Source: Isoetes taiwanensis (taxonomy: Eukaryota > Streptophyta > Lycopodiopsida > Isoetales > Isoetaceae). From it: a DNA stretch of 64,000 nt. Location: the NCBI GenBank assembly GCA_021234155.1, contig JAJEKV010000105.1, forward strand, positions 1,273,884 to 1,337,883. The letters are read 5' to 3'. Positions 1 through 10,215 of the stretch are shown here, piece after piece. Position 1 is the first letter of the stretch. The number at the start of each line of letters is the position of its first letter. The position numbers and the translations under genes were made by a program. Under the pieces are notes generated by a model. It made no database searches. It was not told where the DNA came from and saw only the letters and a program-made list of their open reading frames with translations.

Positions 1-2025
1 AACTCAATGTCCTAATAAGACTACTTTAACCAATCTAACTAGTGAGCTAATGTGACTATTTTTTATCGGGATTAAATCTATGTTTTTTTTTTATAATAAC
101 CCATTGAATTGTTTTAGGGATATGGTCTATGGTTTCGAGAATTATATCTATATCAAATCCCCACGCAACCCCCATTTATTTTGCTACATATTCTAAACGA
201 GGTGCACCCGGACTATCATAGTCGCCGGATCCGCCAATCCTTTGTATGTTGGAGCCTCTGGACACCTCTCGTTTCGATTATGCTCAATTATGATTGGGGA
301 CGCCTATGATTTTAAGATGTCGAATACGAGTTTGCCTAAGGTTTTGATGGTATATAAGACCATATACGCTTCATTTAAAGCTTTTAAAATATGAAATACC
401 CTCTACTAAAATAACTCAATGTCCTAATAAGACTACTTTAACCAATCTAACTAGTGAGCTAATGTGACTATTTTTTTATCTTAAATCTATGTTTTTTTTT
501 TTTATAATAACCCATTGAATTGTTTTAGTGATATGGTCTATGGTTTCAAGAATTATATCTATATCAAATCCCCCCGCAACCCCTGTTATTTTGCTACATA
601 TTCTAAACGAGGTGCACCTGGACTATCATAGTCGTCGGATCCACAATCCCACGGCCCGGATTGTATGTTGGAGCCTCTGGACACCTCTCGTTTCGATTAT
701 GCTCAATTATGATTGGGGGCGCCCTATGATTTTAAGATGTCGAATACGAGTTTGCCTAAGGTTTTGATGGTATATCGTTGCCTCTATACATATTTTCATT
801 TAAGCTTTTAGAATATGAAATAATGAGGATTCAACCTCTACTAAAATAACTCAATGTCCTAATAAGACTACTTTAACCAATCTAACTAGTGAGCTAATGT
901 GACTATTTTTATCTTAAATCTATGTTTTTTTTTTTATAATAACCCATTGAATTGTTTTAGGGATATGGTCTATGGTTTCGAGAATTATATCTATATCAAA
1001 TCCCCCTGCACCTAATAAGACTACTTTAACCAATCTAACTAGTGAGCTAATGTGACTATTTTTTATCTTAAATCTATGTTTTTTTTTAATAATAACCCAT
1101 TGAATTGTTTTAGGGATATGGTCTATGGTTTCGAGAATTATATCTATATCAAATCCCCTCAGAACCCCTTATTATTTTGCTACATATTCTAAAACGAGGT
1201 GCACCTGGACTATCATAGTCGTCGGATCATCAATCCTACGGCCCGATTGTATGTTGGAGCCTCTGGACACCTCTCGTTTCGATTATGCTCAATTATGATT
1301 GGGGACGCCTATGATTTTAAGATGTCGAATACGAGTTTGCCTAAGGTTTTGATGGTATATCGTGCCTCTATACAGTTTCATTTAAGCTTTTAAAATATGA
1401 AATACGGGGATTCGAACCTCTACTAAAATAACTCAATGTCCTAATAAGACTACTTTAACCAATCTAACTAGTGAGCTAATGTGACTATTTTTTATCTTAA
1501 ATCTATGTTTTTTTTTTATAATAACCCATTGAATTGTTTTAGTGATATGGTCTATGGTTTCAAGAATTATATCTATATCAAATCCCCCTGCAACCCCCTG
1601 TTATTTTGCTACATATTCTAAACGAGGTGCACCCTGGACTATCATAGTCGTCGGATCTGTCAATCCTACGGCCCAGATTGTATGTTGGAGTCTCTGGACA
1701 CCTCTCATTTCGATTATGCTCAATTATGATTGGGGACGCCTATGATTTTAAGATGTAATACAAGTTTGCCTAAGGTTTTGATGGTATATCGTGCCTCTAT
1801 ACAGTTTCATTTAAGCTTTTAGAATATGAAATACACGAAATTCGGATTCAACCTCTACTAAAATAACTCAATGTCCTAATAAGACTACTTTAACCAATCT
1901 AACTAGTGAGCTAATGTGACTATTTTTTATCTTAAATCTATGTTTTTTTTTTATAATAACCCATTGAATTGTTTTAGGGATATGGTCTATGGTTTCAAGA
2001 ATTATATCTATATCAAATCCCCCTG
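1..2025. repeat. Satellite array A1, ~430 bp monomer
   Basis: Head-to-tail copies of a monomer of about 422-440 bp. The invariant block 'aactcaatgtcctaataag' begins near 1, 413, 845, 1,431 and 1,862. A truncated monomer sits at about 1,010-1,420, where 'cctaataagactac' restarts right after 'tcaaatccccctgca'. Each monomer has an AT-rich conserved half ending in 'tctatatcaaatcccc' and a second half with the small palindrome 'gactatcatagtc'. Short ORFs through the array (reading MVSRIISISNPP and similar) are in-frame translations of the repeat and are not genes. Confidence 0.95.
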
Positions 2026-2330
2026 CCAACACAAACCACCCCACAAACGAGGAACTTTGTGTACGGTGTAGATTAAGGAATAAGGGGTGAATATGCCTAT
2101 CCAACAGCTCTCGCTGCCCTACGTCACCCCCCGTGTGAATATGCACCCAAACGAAAGGGGGTTGAAGGGGGATTTTAATTTAAATGTGTTGGACCCAATG
2201 GTTTGTGTTAATTAATGTTAATGGTAGTTATATGTTGATTGTTATACTAAAAAAATTTTTGGGCCCTTCGGGCCCTAACAAAAGCAAACATAGGTAAACT
2301 TTAAGGACCTATATATTAATTACTAAGAAG
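2026..2330. repeat. Dispersed repeat with GGGCCCTTCGGGCCC hairpin, copy 1
   Basis: From about 2,085 this matches 8,495-8,725 and 37,545-37,765: a stretch with 'gtgaatatgcacccaaac', a G-run ('agggggtt'), 'ttttaatttaaatgtgtt', then the perfect 6 bp stem GGGCCC-TTC-GGGCCC at about 2,262 and 'taggtaaacttta'. The first 60 bp (2,026-2,085) are specific to this copy. No coding potential is apparent. It forms the left end of a 2.9 kb block that interrupts the satellite in unit A only. Confidence 0.75.
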
Positions 2331-3488
2331 CTTGGATATTCTAGTTGAACACATGTATAAGAGGGCATGGTTCATGCTAGAACATGGATTAGTTCCAAGA
2401 GGAACATGCAATTTGTCCAGATATAAAGATAGCAAGAATATATTTAACATTGAGCTATAAGTGTATGACAAAATATTGGTTAACATATCTTTTGAAAAGC
2501 CTCCAAATGTTCTCTATAGTCGCACCTAGATCTGTTTGAAAACTCCTATGATCTTCTTTCTAAAAGCATGAATTAATCTGTGCCTTTCCAACGTGCAAAT
2601 GCGTGACCTTCACTTTCTAATGTCCATGCATATGTGCTCCATGTTGGCTACTGTTGCTCCTAGCATTGTATACTGTAAAATGTAAAATAGATGCTATATT
2701 CGATATTTTTGGGGGATTTCAACCCACATACAAATCCTTGTGATATAAAATATCACAAGCCGAAACAACAAAAACTAAGGATTCAAGACACGATTTTTTT
2801 TTTTTTTTTTTTTTTTTTTATATTCTAGCTAGCTATTGTGGCTGAGCATATGAGTGTATGAACATCTAATACAATCCACAATAATAATCATGGTAGAATG
2901 GGAGTTGCATTTTCTATTTCCAGAAATATAACTGCTTATCCATATCCCAATTCAAATTGACGAGAGACATCAAATGTAAGCATATAAGGTGAAAAGCTTA
3001 CTGAAGATGTCTTGTTGGCCAATAAGGATTTCAAAAAAATGCATGCCATTGTCTTCTAACTAGAAGCTCCCACATAGAATCAAATAATATAATCTCCCAA
3101 ATAGAAGTAGAAACACGTACTACTTGATGCTGCAGCAATGGATTAATGCTTCGAGTGGAAATATGATAACTCCAGATAGAGGAATTCTACTGGTGGGTAT
3201 TGATTTTGGGAGCTCTTGTATGTGCAAAGCACGTTACATTTGCAAATAATGGTGGCCTATAGAAATTTAAAGAAGCACTAACAACAATGGTGGCATGTAG
3301 AAATTTAAAGAAACACTAGCAACCAAAGATGGATATTAACAAAAGATTAGAAATATACCAAAGTCACTCACATTTTTAGCTCTGTCCAAACCTCGACTCA
3401 TATTTTCTTCACCTTGTGTGTCCTTTGTCAATAATGATAATGTTAAGTAATAAATATATGAATGTTAAGTAATAGATATGAATAGCCG
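2331..3488. other. AT-rich non-coding sequence with a T26 tract
   Basis: No gene or recognisable element. An uninterrupted run of 26 T at 2,794-2,819 could be the tail of a retroposon read on the minus strand, but I see no matching 5' structure. Two short related lines, 'ggtggcctatagaaattta' and 'ggtggcatgtagaaattta', lie ~40 bp apart near 3,250-3,305. Confidence 0.6.
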
Positions 3489-3749
3489 ATGCCTTCTTCA
3501 CAACCACAAAAAGGATTTAATCAATTTAAAAGAACGCATTTGAGAATAGAAGGATTTGGCAACATATGTGATGATGTTGTCAATCCATTCGATTCTAATT
3601 TCAATCAAGGGTACTCCTCGTACCATTCCGACCTTGTGCTATTTCGGCAATTTCCTCTACTTATCCAACCCCTTTCTCCCGGAGAAAGGTTCGAATTTTT
3701 GCCCATTAATAAGGCCTCTCCTTACCAAAGTTACTTGTTGATAATTTAA
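3489..3749 (+). other. Unrecognised 86-codon open frame
   Basis: Open from an ATG at 3,489 to a stop at 3,747. The translation is rich in F, P, S and N with no domain, signal peptide or membrane segment that I recognise, and an overlapping frame (3,556-3,741) is also open. No ribosomal or promoter context is evident. It lies in the unit-A-only block between two satellite arrays, so it is probably part of a transposon relic or a chance ORF. Confidence 0.2.
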
Positions 3750-4795
3750 CTTCGGTCACGGTAAAAAATACCGAATGACCTTTTTGAGGTCACCGGATCA
3801 TTCAGCCGAGTAGAAGACTTCCCGCCGATTCTTCTATTCTCGTCTGGTCGAGATCTCTAACCAGCAAATCAATCCTTCGGGCCTTGATTCCGACCTCCGG
3901 GTTCAAATCCGACCTGATTTGATGGCCCGATTTGGGGTGTTACATGTCGACTGCACACTTGATGCATCTCATGTAAATCATAAAATCTTCTCTTACGCTC
4001 TCCGATTTAGTAATTTCAGCCCTTATAGACAAATTCCGCCCACTCAAAACGCCCGTTCTGACCTGTCTCGGGTTATTTCCAAAGTTTTGCCACCGTTTCT
4101 TATTACAGGGGTTTTCCGGTTTATCCTAGAGCATGCTATCCTTATGCTACCGGATCCAACCTTCTTCAGCCGAGTACAAAAAACCCAAATCTTTTGCTAC
4201 TGCTCAATTGTACTTGGGTCACATAGATCCGAGGTGTTTTGGTTTAGGGCATCTGTTGCTACCATAGATACCACGAGGTGAAAGGGTTTTTGTGCTTGTT
4301 TAGGGCATCCCCCAGGTTATGGCAGAATATGCAAAACAAAAGGTCATGCAAGGCATAAACGGTGTAGAAATAAGGCATGAATCTGTGAATGATTCCCTTG
4401 CTTTGAAAGGCGTAAACTAAAGTCGGCTGTGCTGCACAACAAAAGGGAATGATTCCCCGCTAATCCGGCCAAGACCAGGTGGTTCTCATATCCTCTTCAC
4501 GTGAGGCATCGATAGATACATGCTCAAAATTTGGAGTTTTCCAACAAATTCATGCTCAAATTTGTTTGCATTAAAACTGAAATAACAATAAAAACCATTA
4601 TGCTAACCAAGCGTCATACCAATATTCTAGCACAACAATCCCATTTTTAGCCCGGCTACAATCCGCCTCCCAACAACAAATCGAGATGGCAAAAAGTTAT
4701 CACCGCCGAGGGCAAAGTTATGAGCTTTTTGATGTATATGCATGAAGGGTTCATAACAACCGCTCTGATTGTTTCACCCAACCCAAATCAACGAA
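3750..4795 (+). other. Unclassified sequence, possible LTR-retroelement remnant with a 120-codon frame
   Basis: Around 3,930 the text 'gatttggggtgttaca' resembles the GGGGTGTTACA seen at many plant Ty3/gypsy LTR edges, and GC content is higher than in the flanks. A frame open from 3,919 to 4,281 gives an F/S/R-rich protein with no recognised domain. No second LTR, primer-binding site or polyprotein motif is visible. The rest, to 4,795, shows nothing. Confidence 0.25.
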
Positions 4796-4905
4796 CCAAA
4801 AATGTGCACCCTAGAAATACTATTTAGTATGTCTCTACGAATACAACACTAAAATCATAGAAAACCATGTAAAAATGTATAAAAACTACAAAAGTAACCC
4901 CCGTT
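4796..4905 (+). repeat. Dispersed ~110 bp module adjoining the satellite, copy 1
   Basis: Shares 'gtgcac.ctagaaatactat', 'atcatagaaaaccatgt' and a closing 'aaagtaaccccc' with 8,240-8,345, 10,410-10,515, 37,285-37,390 and 39,420-39,535. Here it runs straight into a satellite monomer ('gttattttgctacatattc'). The other copies end in 'ccccctgtt' followed by other sequence. It looks like one edge of a larger dispersed element that contains or captured the satellite. Confidence 0.7.
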
Positions 4906-7525
4906 ATTTTGCTACATATTCTAAACGAGGTGCACCCTCGACTATCATAGTCGATGCGCCGGATCCATCAATCCCACGCCCCATTGTATGTTGGAGCCTC
5001 GGACACCTCTCGCTTTTGATTATGCTCAATTATGATTGGGGACGCCTATGATTTTTAAGATGTCGAATCGAGTTTGCCTAAAGGTTTTGATGGTATATCG
5101 TGCCTCTATACATCGTTTCATTTAAGCTTTTAAAATATGAAATACGGGATTCAAAACCTGAACCTCTACTAAAATAACTCAATGTCCTAATAAGACTACT
5201 TTAACCAATCTAACTAGTGAGCTAATGTGACTATTTTTATCTTAAATCTATGTTTTTTTTTTATAATAACCCATTGAATTGTTTTAGTGATATGGTCTAT
5301 GGTTTCAAGAATTATATCTATATCAAATGTAAAAATGTATAAAACTACAAAAGTAACCCCCCGTTATTTTGCTACATATTCTAAACGAGGTGCACCCCTC
5401 GACTATCATAGTCGCCGGATCTCCAATCCTTTATTGTATGTTGGAGTCTCTGGACACCTCTCGTTTCGATTATGCTCAATTATGATTGGGGACGCCTATG
5501 ATTTTAAGATGTAATCTGAGTTTGCCTAAGGTTTTGATGGTATATCGTGCCTCTATACGTTTCATTTAAGCTTTTAGAATATGAAATACGGGGATTCGAA
5601 CCTCTACTAAAATAACTCAATGTCCTAATAAGACTACTTTAACCAATCTAACTAGTGAGCTAATGTGACTATTTTTTATCTTAAATCTATGTTTTTTTTT
5701 TTATAATAACCCATTGAATTGTTTTAGGGATATGGTCTATGGTTTCAAGAATTATATCTATATCAAATCCCCCCGGAACCCCCTGTTATTTTGCTACATA
5801 TTCTAAACGAGGTGCACCCTGGACTATCATAGTCGTCGGATCTGTCAATCCTACGGCCCAGATTGTATGTTGGAGCCTCTGGACACCTCTCGTTTCGATT
5901 ATGCTCAATTATGATTGGGGACGCCTATGATTTTAAGATGTCGAATACGAGTTTGCCTAAGGTTTTGATGGTATATCGTGCCTCTATACGGTTTCATTTA
6001 AGCTTTTAGAATATGAAATACGGGGATTCGAACCTCTACTAAAATAACTCAATGTCCTAATAAGACTACTTTAACCAATCTAACTAGTGAGCTAATGTGA
6101 CTATTTTTTATCTTAAATCTATGTTTTTTTTTTTATAATAACCCATTGAATTGTTTTAGGGATATGGTCTATGGTTTCAAGAATTATATCTATATCAAAT
6201 CCCCAACCCCCCTCGTTATTTTGCTACATATTCTAAACGAGGTGCACCACGGACTATCATAGTCGCCGGATCTGGCCAATCCTACGCCCAGTTGTATGTT
6301 GGAGCCTCGGACACCTCTCGTTTTAGATTATGCTCAATTATGATTGGGGACGCCTATGATTTTAAGATGTCAATACTGAGTTTGCCTAAGGTTTTGATGG
6401 TATATCGTGCCTCTATACAGGTTTCATTTAAGCTTTTAAAATATGAAATACTGGATTCAACCTCTACTAAAATAACTCAATGTCCTAATAAGACTACTTT
6501 AACCAATCTAACTAGTGAGCTAATGTGACTATTTTTATCTTAAATCTATGTTTTTTTTTTTTATAATAACCCATTGAATTGTTTTAGGGATATGGTCTAT
6601 GGTTTCAAGAATTATATCTATATCAAATCCCCCGCAACCCCCTCGTTATTTTGCTACATATTCTAAACGAGGTGCACCCCGGACTATCATAGTCGTCGGA
6701 TCTGATCTGGCAATCCTACGGCCCAAATTGTATGTTGGAGCCTCTGGACACCTCTCGTTTCGATTATGCTCAATTATGATTGGGGACACCTATGATTTTA
6801 AGATGTCGAATCTGAGTTTGCCTCACGGTTTTGATGGTATATCGTGCCTCTATCTGAGTTTCATTTAAGCTTTTAGAATATGAAATACTGGGATTCAACC
6901 TCTACTAAAATAACTCAATGTCCTAATAAGACTACTTTAACCAATCTAACCAGTGAGCTAATGTGACTATTTTTTATCTTAAATCTATGTTTTTTTTTAT
7001 AATAACCCATTGAATTGTTTTAGGGATATAGTCTATGGTTTCAAGAATTATATCTATATCAAATCCCCCGAACCCCCTGTTATTTTGCTACATATTCTAA
7101 ACGAGGTGCACCCCTGGACTATCATAGTCGCCGGATCATCAATCCTACGGCCCGGATTGTATGTTGGAGCCTCCGGACACCTCTCGTTCGATTATGCTCA
7201 ATTATGATTGGGGGCGCCTATGATTTTAAGATGTCGAATACGAGTTTGCCTAAGGTTTTGATGGTATATCGTGCCTCTATACAGTTTCATTTAAGCTTTT
7301 AGAATATGAAATACGGGGATTCGAACCTCTACTAAAATAACTCAATGTCCTAATAAGACTACTTTAACCAATCTAACTAGTGAGCTAATGTGACTATTTT
7401 TTATCTTAAATCTATGTTTTTTTTTTATAATAACCCATTGAATTGTTTTAGGGATATGGTCTATGGTTTCAAGAATTATATCTATATCAAATCCCCCTGC
7501 AACCCCCTGTTATTTTGCTACATAT
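4906..7525. repeat. Satellite array A2, ~430 bp monomer
   Basis: Six monomers; the conserved block 'cctctactaaaataactc' starts near 5,163, 5,603, 6,037, 6,462, 6,899 and 7,327, giving periods of 425-440 bp. One monomer (~5,330) contains an extra 'aaaatgtataaaactacaa' copied from the adjoining dispersed module, a sign of recombination between the two. The array ends abruptly at 'tgctacatattgttacttc' near 7,525, the same end point as array B2. Confidence 0.95.
5592..5660 (-). promoter_or_regulatory. tRNA-like module with pol III A- and B-box-like sequences (representative monomer)
   Basis: On the minus strand each satellite monomer contains 'tagttagattgg' (one mismatch to the A-box consensus TRGYNNARNNGG) at 5,643-5,654, followed ~50 bp later by 'ggttcgaatcc', a perfect B box, at 5,592-5,602. 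Between them 'gtc-ttattag-gac' can form a 3 bp anticodon-like stem with a 7-base loop. In the monomer near 36,376 the T-arm is perfect (gagg-ttcgaat-cctc). No matching acceptor stem is visible, so this is a degenerate tRNA-derived sequence, not a tRNA gene. The same module recurs in most monomers of both units. Transcription is inference. Confidence 0.55.
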
Positions 7526-8012
7526 TGTTACTTCCGCTACAACTATTTCTCTTTCACAATGACACCATTGTTTATCAATCCATATGATTTTGGATGCTAC
7601 ATCTCTAGCTTAAAGGTAATGCATGATTCACCTTATGGTTCGATTAAAGTTCCAAACCTACAATATAAATGCATTCTTGTGGCCAAAAGGGCGTGGAATA
7701 ATCCGCCTGTTGTGTGCATAAGAATCTGTTTGTTGATTGAAGCTAAAGGCTGGCTGCTATGAACAATCCGGCAGCCAGGAATATCCAAGAGTTGGAAGCA
7801 AACAGAGGGCCTAAACTTGAATCTGCAAATCTTAGGAAGGAAACAAAAGGGAGTTTTGCAAACTACATTGTAGAATCGAGAAACCAATACCTTGTAAAAA
7901 AAAACATTATGCTAACTGAAGAAACATTAAAAAACAAATACCTTTGTAAGTGTGAGCAAAAAATCCATCTCGTGGTAGTAAAATCCACTCCGGCAATAAG
8001 AATCCAAGAGGG
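7526..8012. other. Spacer conserved between the two units
   Basis: Matches 36,586-37,069. A plus-strand frame opens at 7,759 (163 codons), but its second half is the translated minisatellite and unit B does not keep it open, so I do not call a gene. The first part contains 'caaacctacaatataaatgc' and looks like old coding or transposon sequence without a recognisable motif. Confidence 0.5.
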
Positions 8013-8185
8013 CAAGTACACATGCATATGCACACATGCACACACATGCACACATGCACATGCACTTGCACTTGCACATGCACAATACACATGCACATGC
8101 ATATACATGCACATGCACATGAACATGCACATGCATGTCCACATGCATACACATGCGCAGTGTTCATGCACAAACACATGCAGAG
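8013..8185. repeat. (ACATGC)n-type minisatellite, unit A
   Basis: About 160 bp of imperfect 6-bp words: acatgc, acacatgc, acttgc and atatgc variants in tandem. All frames are open because the period is a multiple of three, giving Met-His-Thr-Cys repeats on the plus strand and Cys-Met-His-Val repeats on the minus strand. These are artefacts of the repeat and not proteins. Partner at 37,070-37,205. Confidence 0.95.
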
Positions 8186-8239
8186 AAAGACAACAACCCT
8201 CGGATTGTTCCAACCAACGAAAATCAATGGCCATAAAGG

Positions 8240-8345
8240 GTGCACTCTAGAAATACTATTTAGTACACCTCAACGAATACAACAACGAAATCATAGAAAA
8301 ACCATGTGAAAAAACGTATAAAAATCTAAAAGTAACCCCCTGTTC
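8240..8345 (+). repeat. Dispersed ~110 bp module, copy 2
   Basis: Second copy of the module described at 4,796 ('gtgcactctagaaatactat', 'atcatagaaaaaccatgtg', 'aaagtaacccc'). It lies immediately downstream of the minisatellite and ends in 'ccccctgttccaag', diverging from the satellite just after the C run. Confidence 0.7.
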
Positions 8346-8494
8346 CAAGATCCCGACCGTACATAGCGATCCTCGTTTGTGGGGTATGCATGTACAAGTT
8401 TTTGTATACTGTATATTAAGGTTTGCAAAATACTATAAGGTTTGATAGAATGTACTTAATGGTATTAATTTTGTACATGTATTGTGAATATATT
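8346..8494. other. AT-rich spacer
   Basis: No feature seen. Conserved in unit B (37,391-37,544). Confidence 0.5.
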
Positions 8495-8725
8495 TTAAGG
8501 GCTCTCGCTGCCCTACGTAACCCCCCGTGTGAATATGCACCCAAACCAAAGGGGGTTTAAGGGGGATTTTAATTTAAATGTGTTAAATGCAATGGTTTAT
8601 GTTAATAATGTTAATGGTAGTTGTGTGCTGATTGTTATATTAAAAAAAAATTTGGGCCCTTCGGGCCCTAACTAAAACAAACATAGGTAAACTTTATGGG
8701 CCTAAATATTAATTACTAAAAAGCA
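8495..8725. repeat. Dispersed repeat with GGGCCCTTCGGGCCC hairpin, copy 2
   Basis: Aligns with 2,085-2,330 from 'gctctcgctgccctacgt' through the GGGCCC-TTC-GGGCCC hairpin near 8,655 to 'cctaaatattaattacta'. Unit B's copy at 37,545-37,765 has lost the perfect stem (gggcccttggggccc), so the palindrome is not strictly maintained. Confidence 0.75.
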
Positions 8726-8794
8726 CAATAACACGAAGACAAATAAATTATTTCCATGGCAAATCGATTCAATTGATGATTGCATGTATGCATT

Positions 8795-8935
8795 CTTATA
8801 TACATGGCATTCAAGTATTACCCATTTTTCTCAAAACAGTGAATAAGCCGCTTAAGAATTTCCTGGCACTCTATATATACATGGCATTCAGATATTCCCC
8901 ATTCTTCTCAAAATAGTCAATAAGCCGCTTTAAAG
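8795..8935. repeat. 77-bp tandem duplication at the tail of the PPR pseudogene
   Basis: 'tacatggcattca' occurs at 8,801 and 8,878, each followed by a related ~60 bp ('tttctcaaaa.agt.aataagccgctt'). On the minus strand both copies can be read as a degenerate peptide like PLKRLIDYFEKNGEYLNAM. Partner in unit B at about 37,845-37,980. Confidence 0.7.
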
Positions 8936-8959
8936 GAAGCCCCGACAAGACACTCTTGC

Positions 8960-9955
8960 AAAGATCACAAATGATGCAAAGATTGTCTTCTTGCCCTTGT
9001 AATTGCAACATTCATTCTCGTTGATCACAAAGAAACCCCACCTATGTCAATCTAAGGAGACAACAATAGCATATTGCTCCTTAATGGTGTTTAAACTTTG
9101 CACAACATTGACTTGCACCACAATCCTTAGGCTTGGCGAAGAAGCTCGAGGTTTTACTACACCGCCAAAAGAGTCCGATGTGAATAATTGCAGCCTTTAT
9201 AATCTATCGGCTTTTGAAGGATTGTGAACTCCTAGATTCCCAACCCACCTTAGCAAGGTAGGGCATTTAGAATAGAATGGCAAGGATTCAAATCCCATAG
9301 CCGCAAGCTAATTATTTCTAAACTGTAATATCTTGGACAGCACCGAGTAAAGTGAGCCATGTTATGGTGGTTGGTGCATAGGGAGATTATTGATAAATTC
9401 CTCTCGCTTCATCCAAACACCCCCCGCCTGCATAAGAAGGTTCTGATGCTCCTCCTTAAGCAAAATGTTATGGATTCTACTCATGCAAAGGAAAAAAAAG
9501 ACAACCGTGTGTGATCAAACTGCATGGCTATAGGCGTAAAAGGATATAACATCATTTGGCATGTGGCTCCTAAGTCGCATCACTCCAAAAAGATGGAGCA
9601 CCTCCTCACCACACCCTTGATAAGCATAAGCTGCAAGCATGGAGGTGCATGTAACAACATCCGATTTCTTCATTGTCTAAAATATATCCAATGCAGTGTC
9701 TAAACTGCCACATTTCCCATACATGTCCACTAGAGCATTTCCTACTGCAATGTCTAACTCAGACCGACTTGCTACAACATAAGCATGTATGTGTTTACCT
9801 TGAGCTAGTTCAAGCTTTTAAAAGACATGCATCAAGAATGCAGGCAACCATAATGTTGTGCGGAGCCAATCCGCGTACCTTGCTCTCACTGAAAAGTTTT
9901 ATAGCTTACGTGGGGGCGGATTCAAATAATCTTGCCATACTGTTCCAGGGGTAAA
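8960..9955 (-). pseudogene. PPR-DYW-type pseudogene, unit A
   Basis: PLS-class PPR proteins bind organellar RNA, and those with a DYW domain act as C-to-U editing factors. Read on the minus strand from ~9,955, and allowing frameshifts, the pieces are: MARLFESAP (S motif), AIKLFSESKVRGLAPHN (end of a P motif), IMVACILDACLLK then ELAQGKHIHAYVV (L motif), SELDIAVGNALVDMYGKCGS (S motif), SDVVTCTSMLAAYAYQGCGE (P motif) and WLTLLGAVQD (E-motif-like). Near 9,000-9,090 a degenerate HRWGFFVINENECCNYKG resembles the HhF...C.C.DYW end of a DYW domain, with DYW itself lost. Stops and frameshifts interrupt nearly every motif. The same relic is at 37,975-38,970, so it decayed before the duplication. The DYW part is the least certain. 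Confidence 0.78.
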
Positions 9956-9989
9956 AGGGGTCCAATACCAGGGTTTGGGAATGGATATA

Positions 9990-10215
9990 CGAGATCTCTG
10001 AAATCATGCATGGAAGTCCTAGCACAGCTCTCCTGATACGATGCATCCATTGGACCTCTCTCGTTCTTCCCACCATCTGGGTAGCCATCCATACACTCGG
10101 CCAAGGCAAAAAAAGCAGAAAGCTCGGCAGCTGCACGTAGGGCTTTGAGACGTTCCTTTCTCTCCTGTGCTTCGTCTAGTCCCGCTACAAATCACACGAC
10201 CTTTAGGGAAATTCC
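9990..10215 (-). pseudogene. Unidentified coding fragment upstream of the PPR pseudogene
   Basis: On the minus strand one can read KERLKALRAAAELSA, then DGYPDGGKNERGPMDAS and MHDFRDLVYPFPNPG, across frames that shift between units A and B (partner 39,010-39,200). The basic, Ala-rich first piece looks like a real protein segment, but I do not recognise the family. It is not PPR-like and may be an exon of a different gene fused to the relic by rearrangement. Confidence 0.35.

Noticed and set aside
528-1745. Many short proteins reading MVSRIISISNPP and similar through the satellite
   Set aside because: They are translations of the repeat monomer, repeated with every copy and lacking consistent length or start.
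5592-5660. A genuine tRNA gene
   Set aside because: No acceptor-stem pairing and A- to B-box spacing is longer than in a standard tRNA; kept only as a tRNA-derived pol III-like module.
1-7525. CRISPR-like array of repeats and spacers
   Set aside because: The repeat unit is ~430 bp, conserved parts are AT-rich and long, and the variable slots are short scrambled words. The context is plant nuclear DNA.
7759-8309. Histidine/cysteine-rich or threonine-rich proteins on both strands
   Set aside because: Produced by a 6-bp minisatellite that is open in all frames.
10000-10200. Spliceosome-associated coiled-coil protein suggested by RLKALRAAAE
   Set aside because: The match is limited to a short basic stretch that many proteins share; left unidentified.
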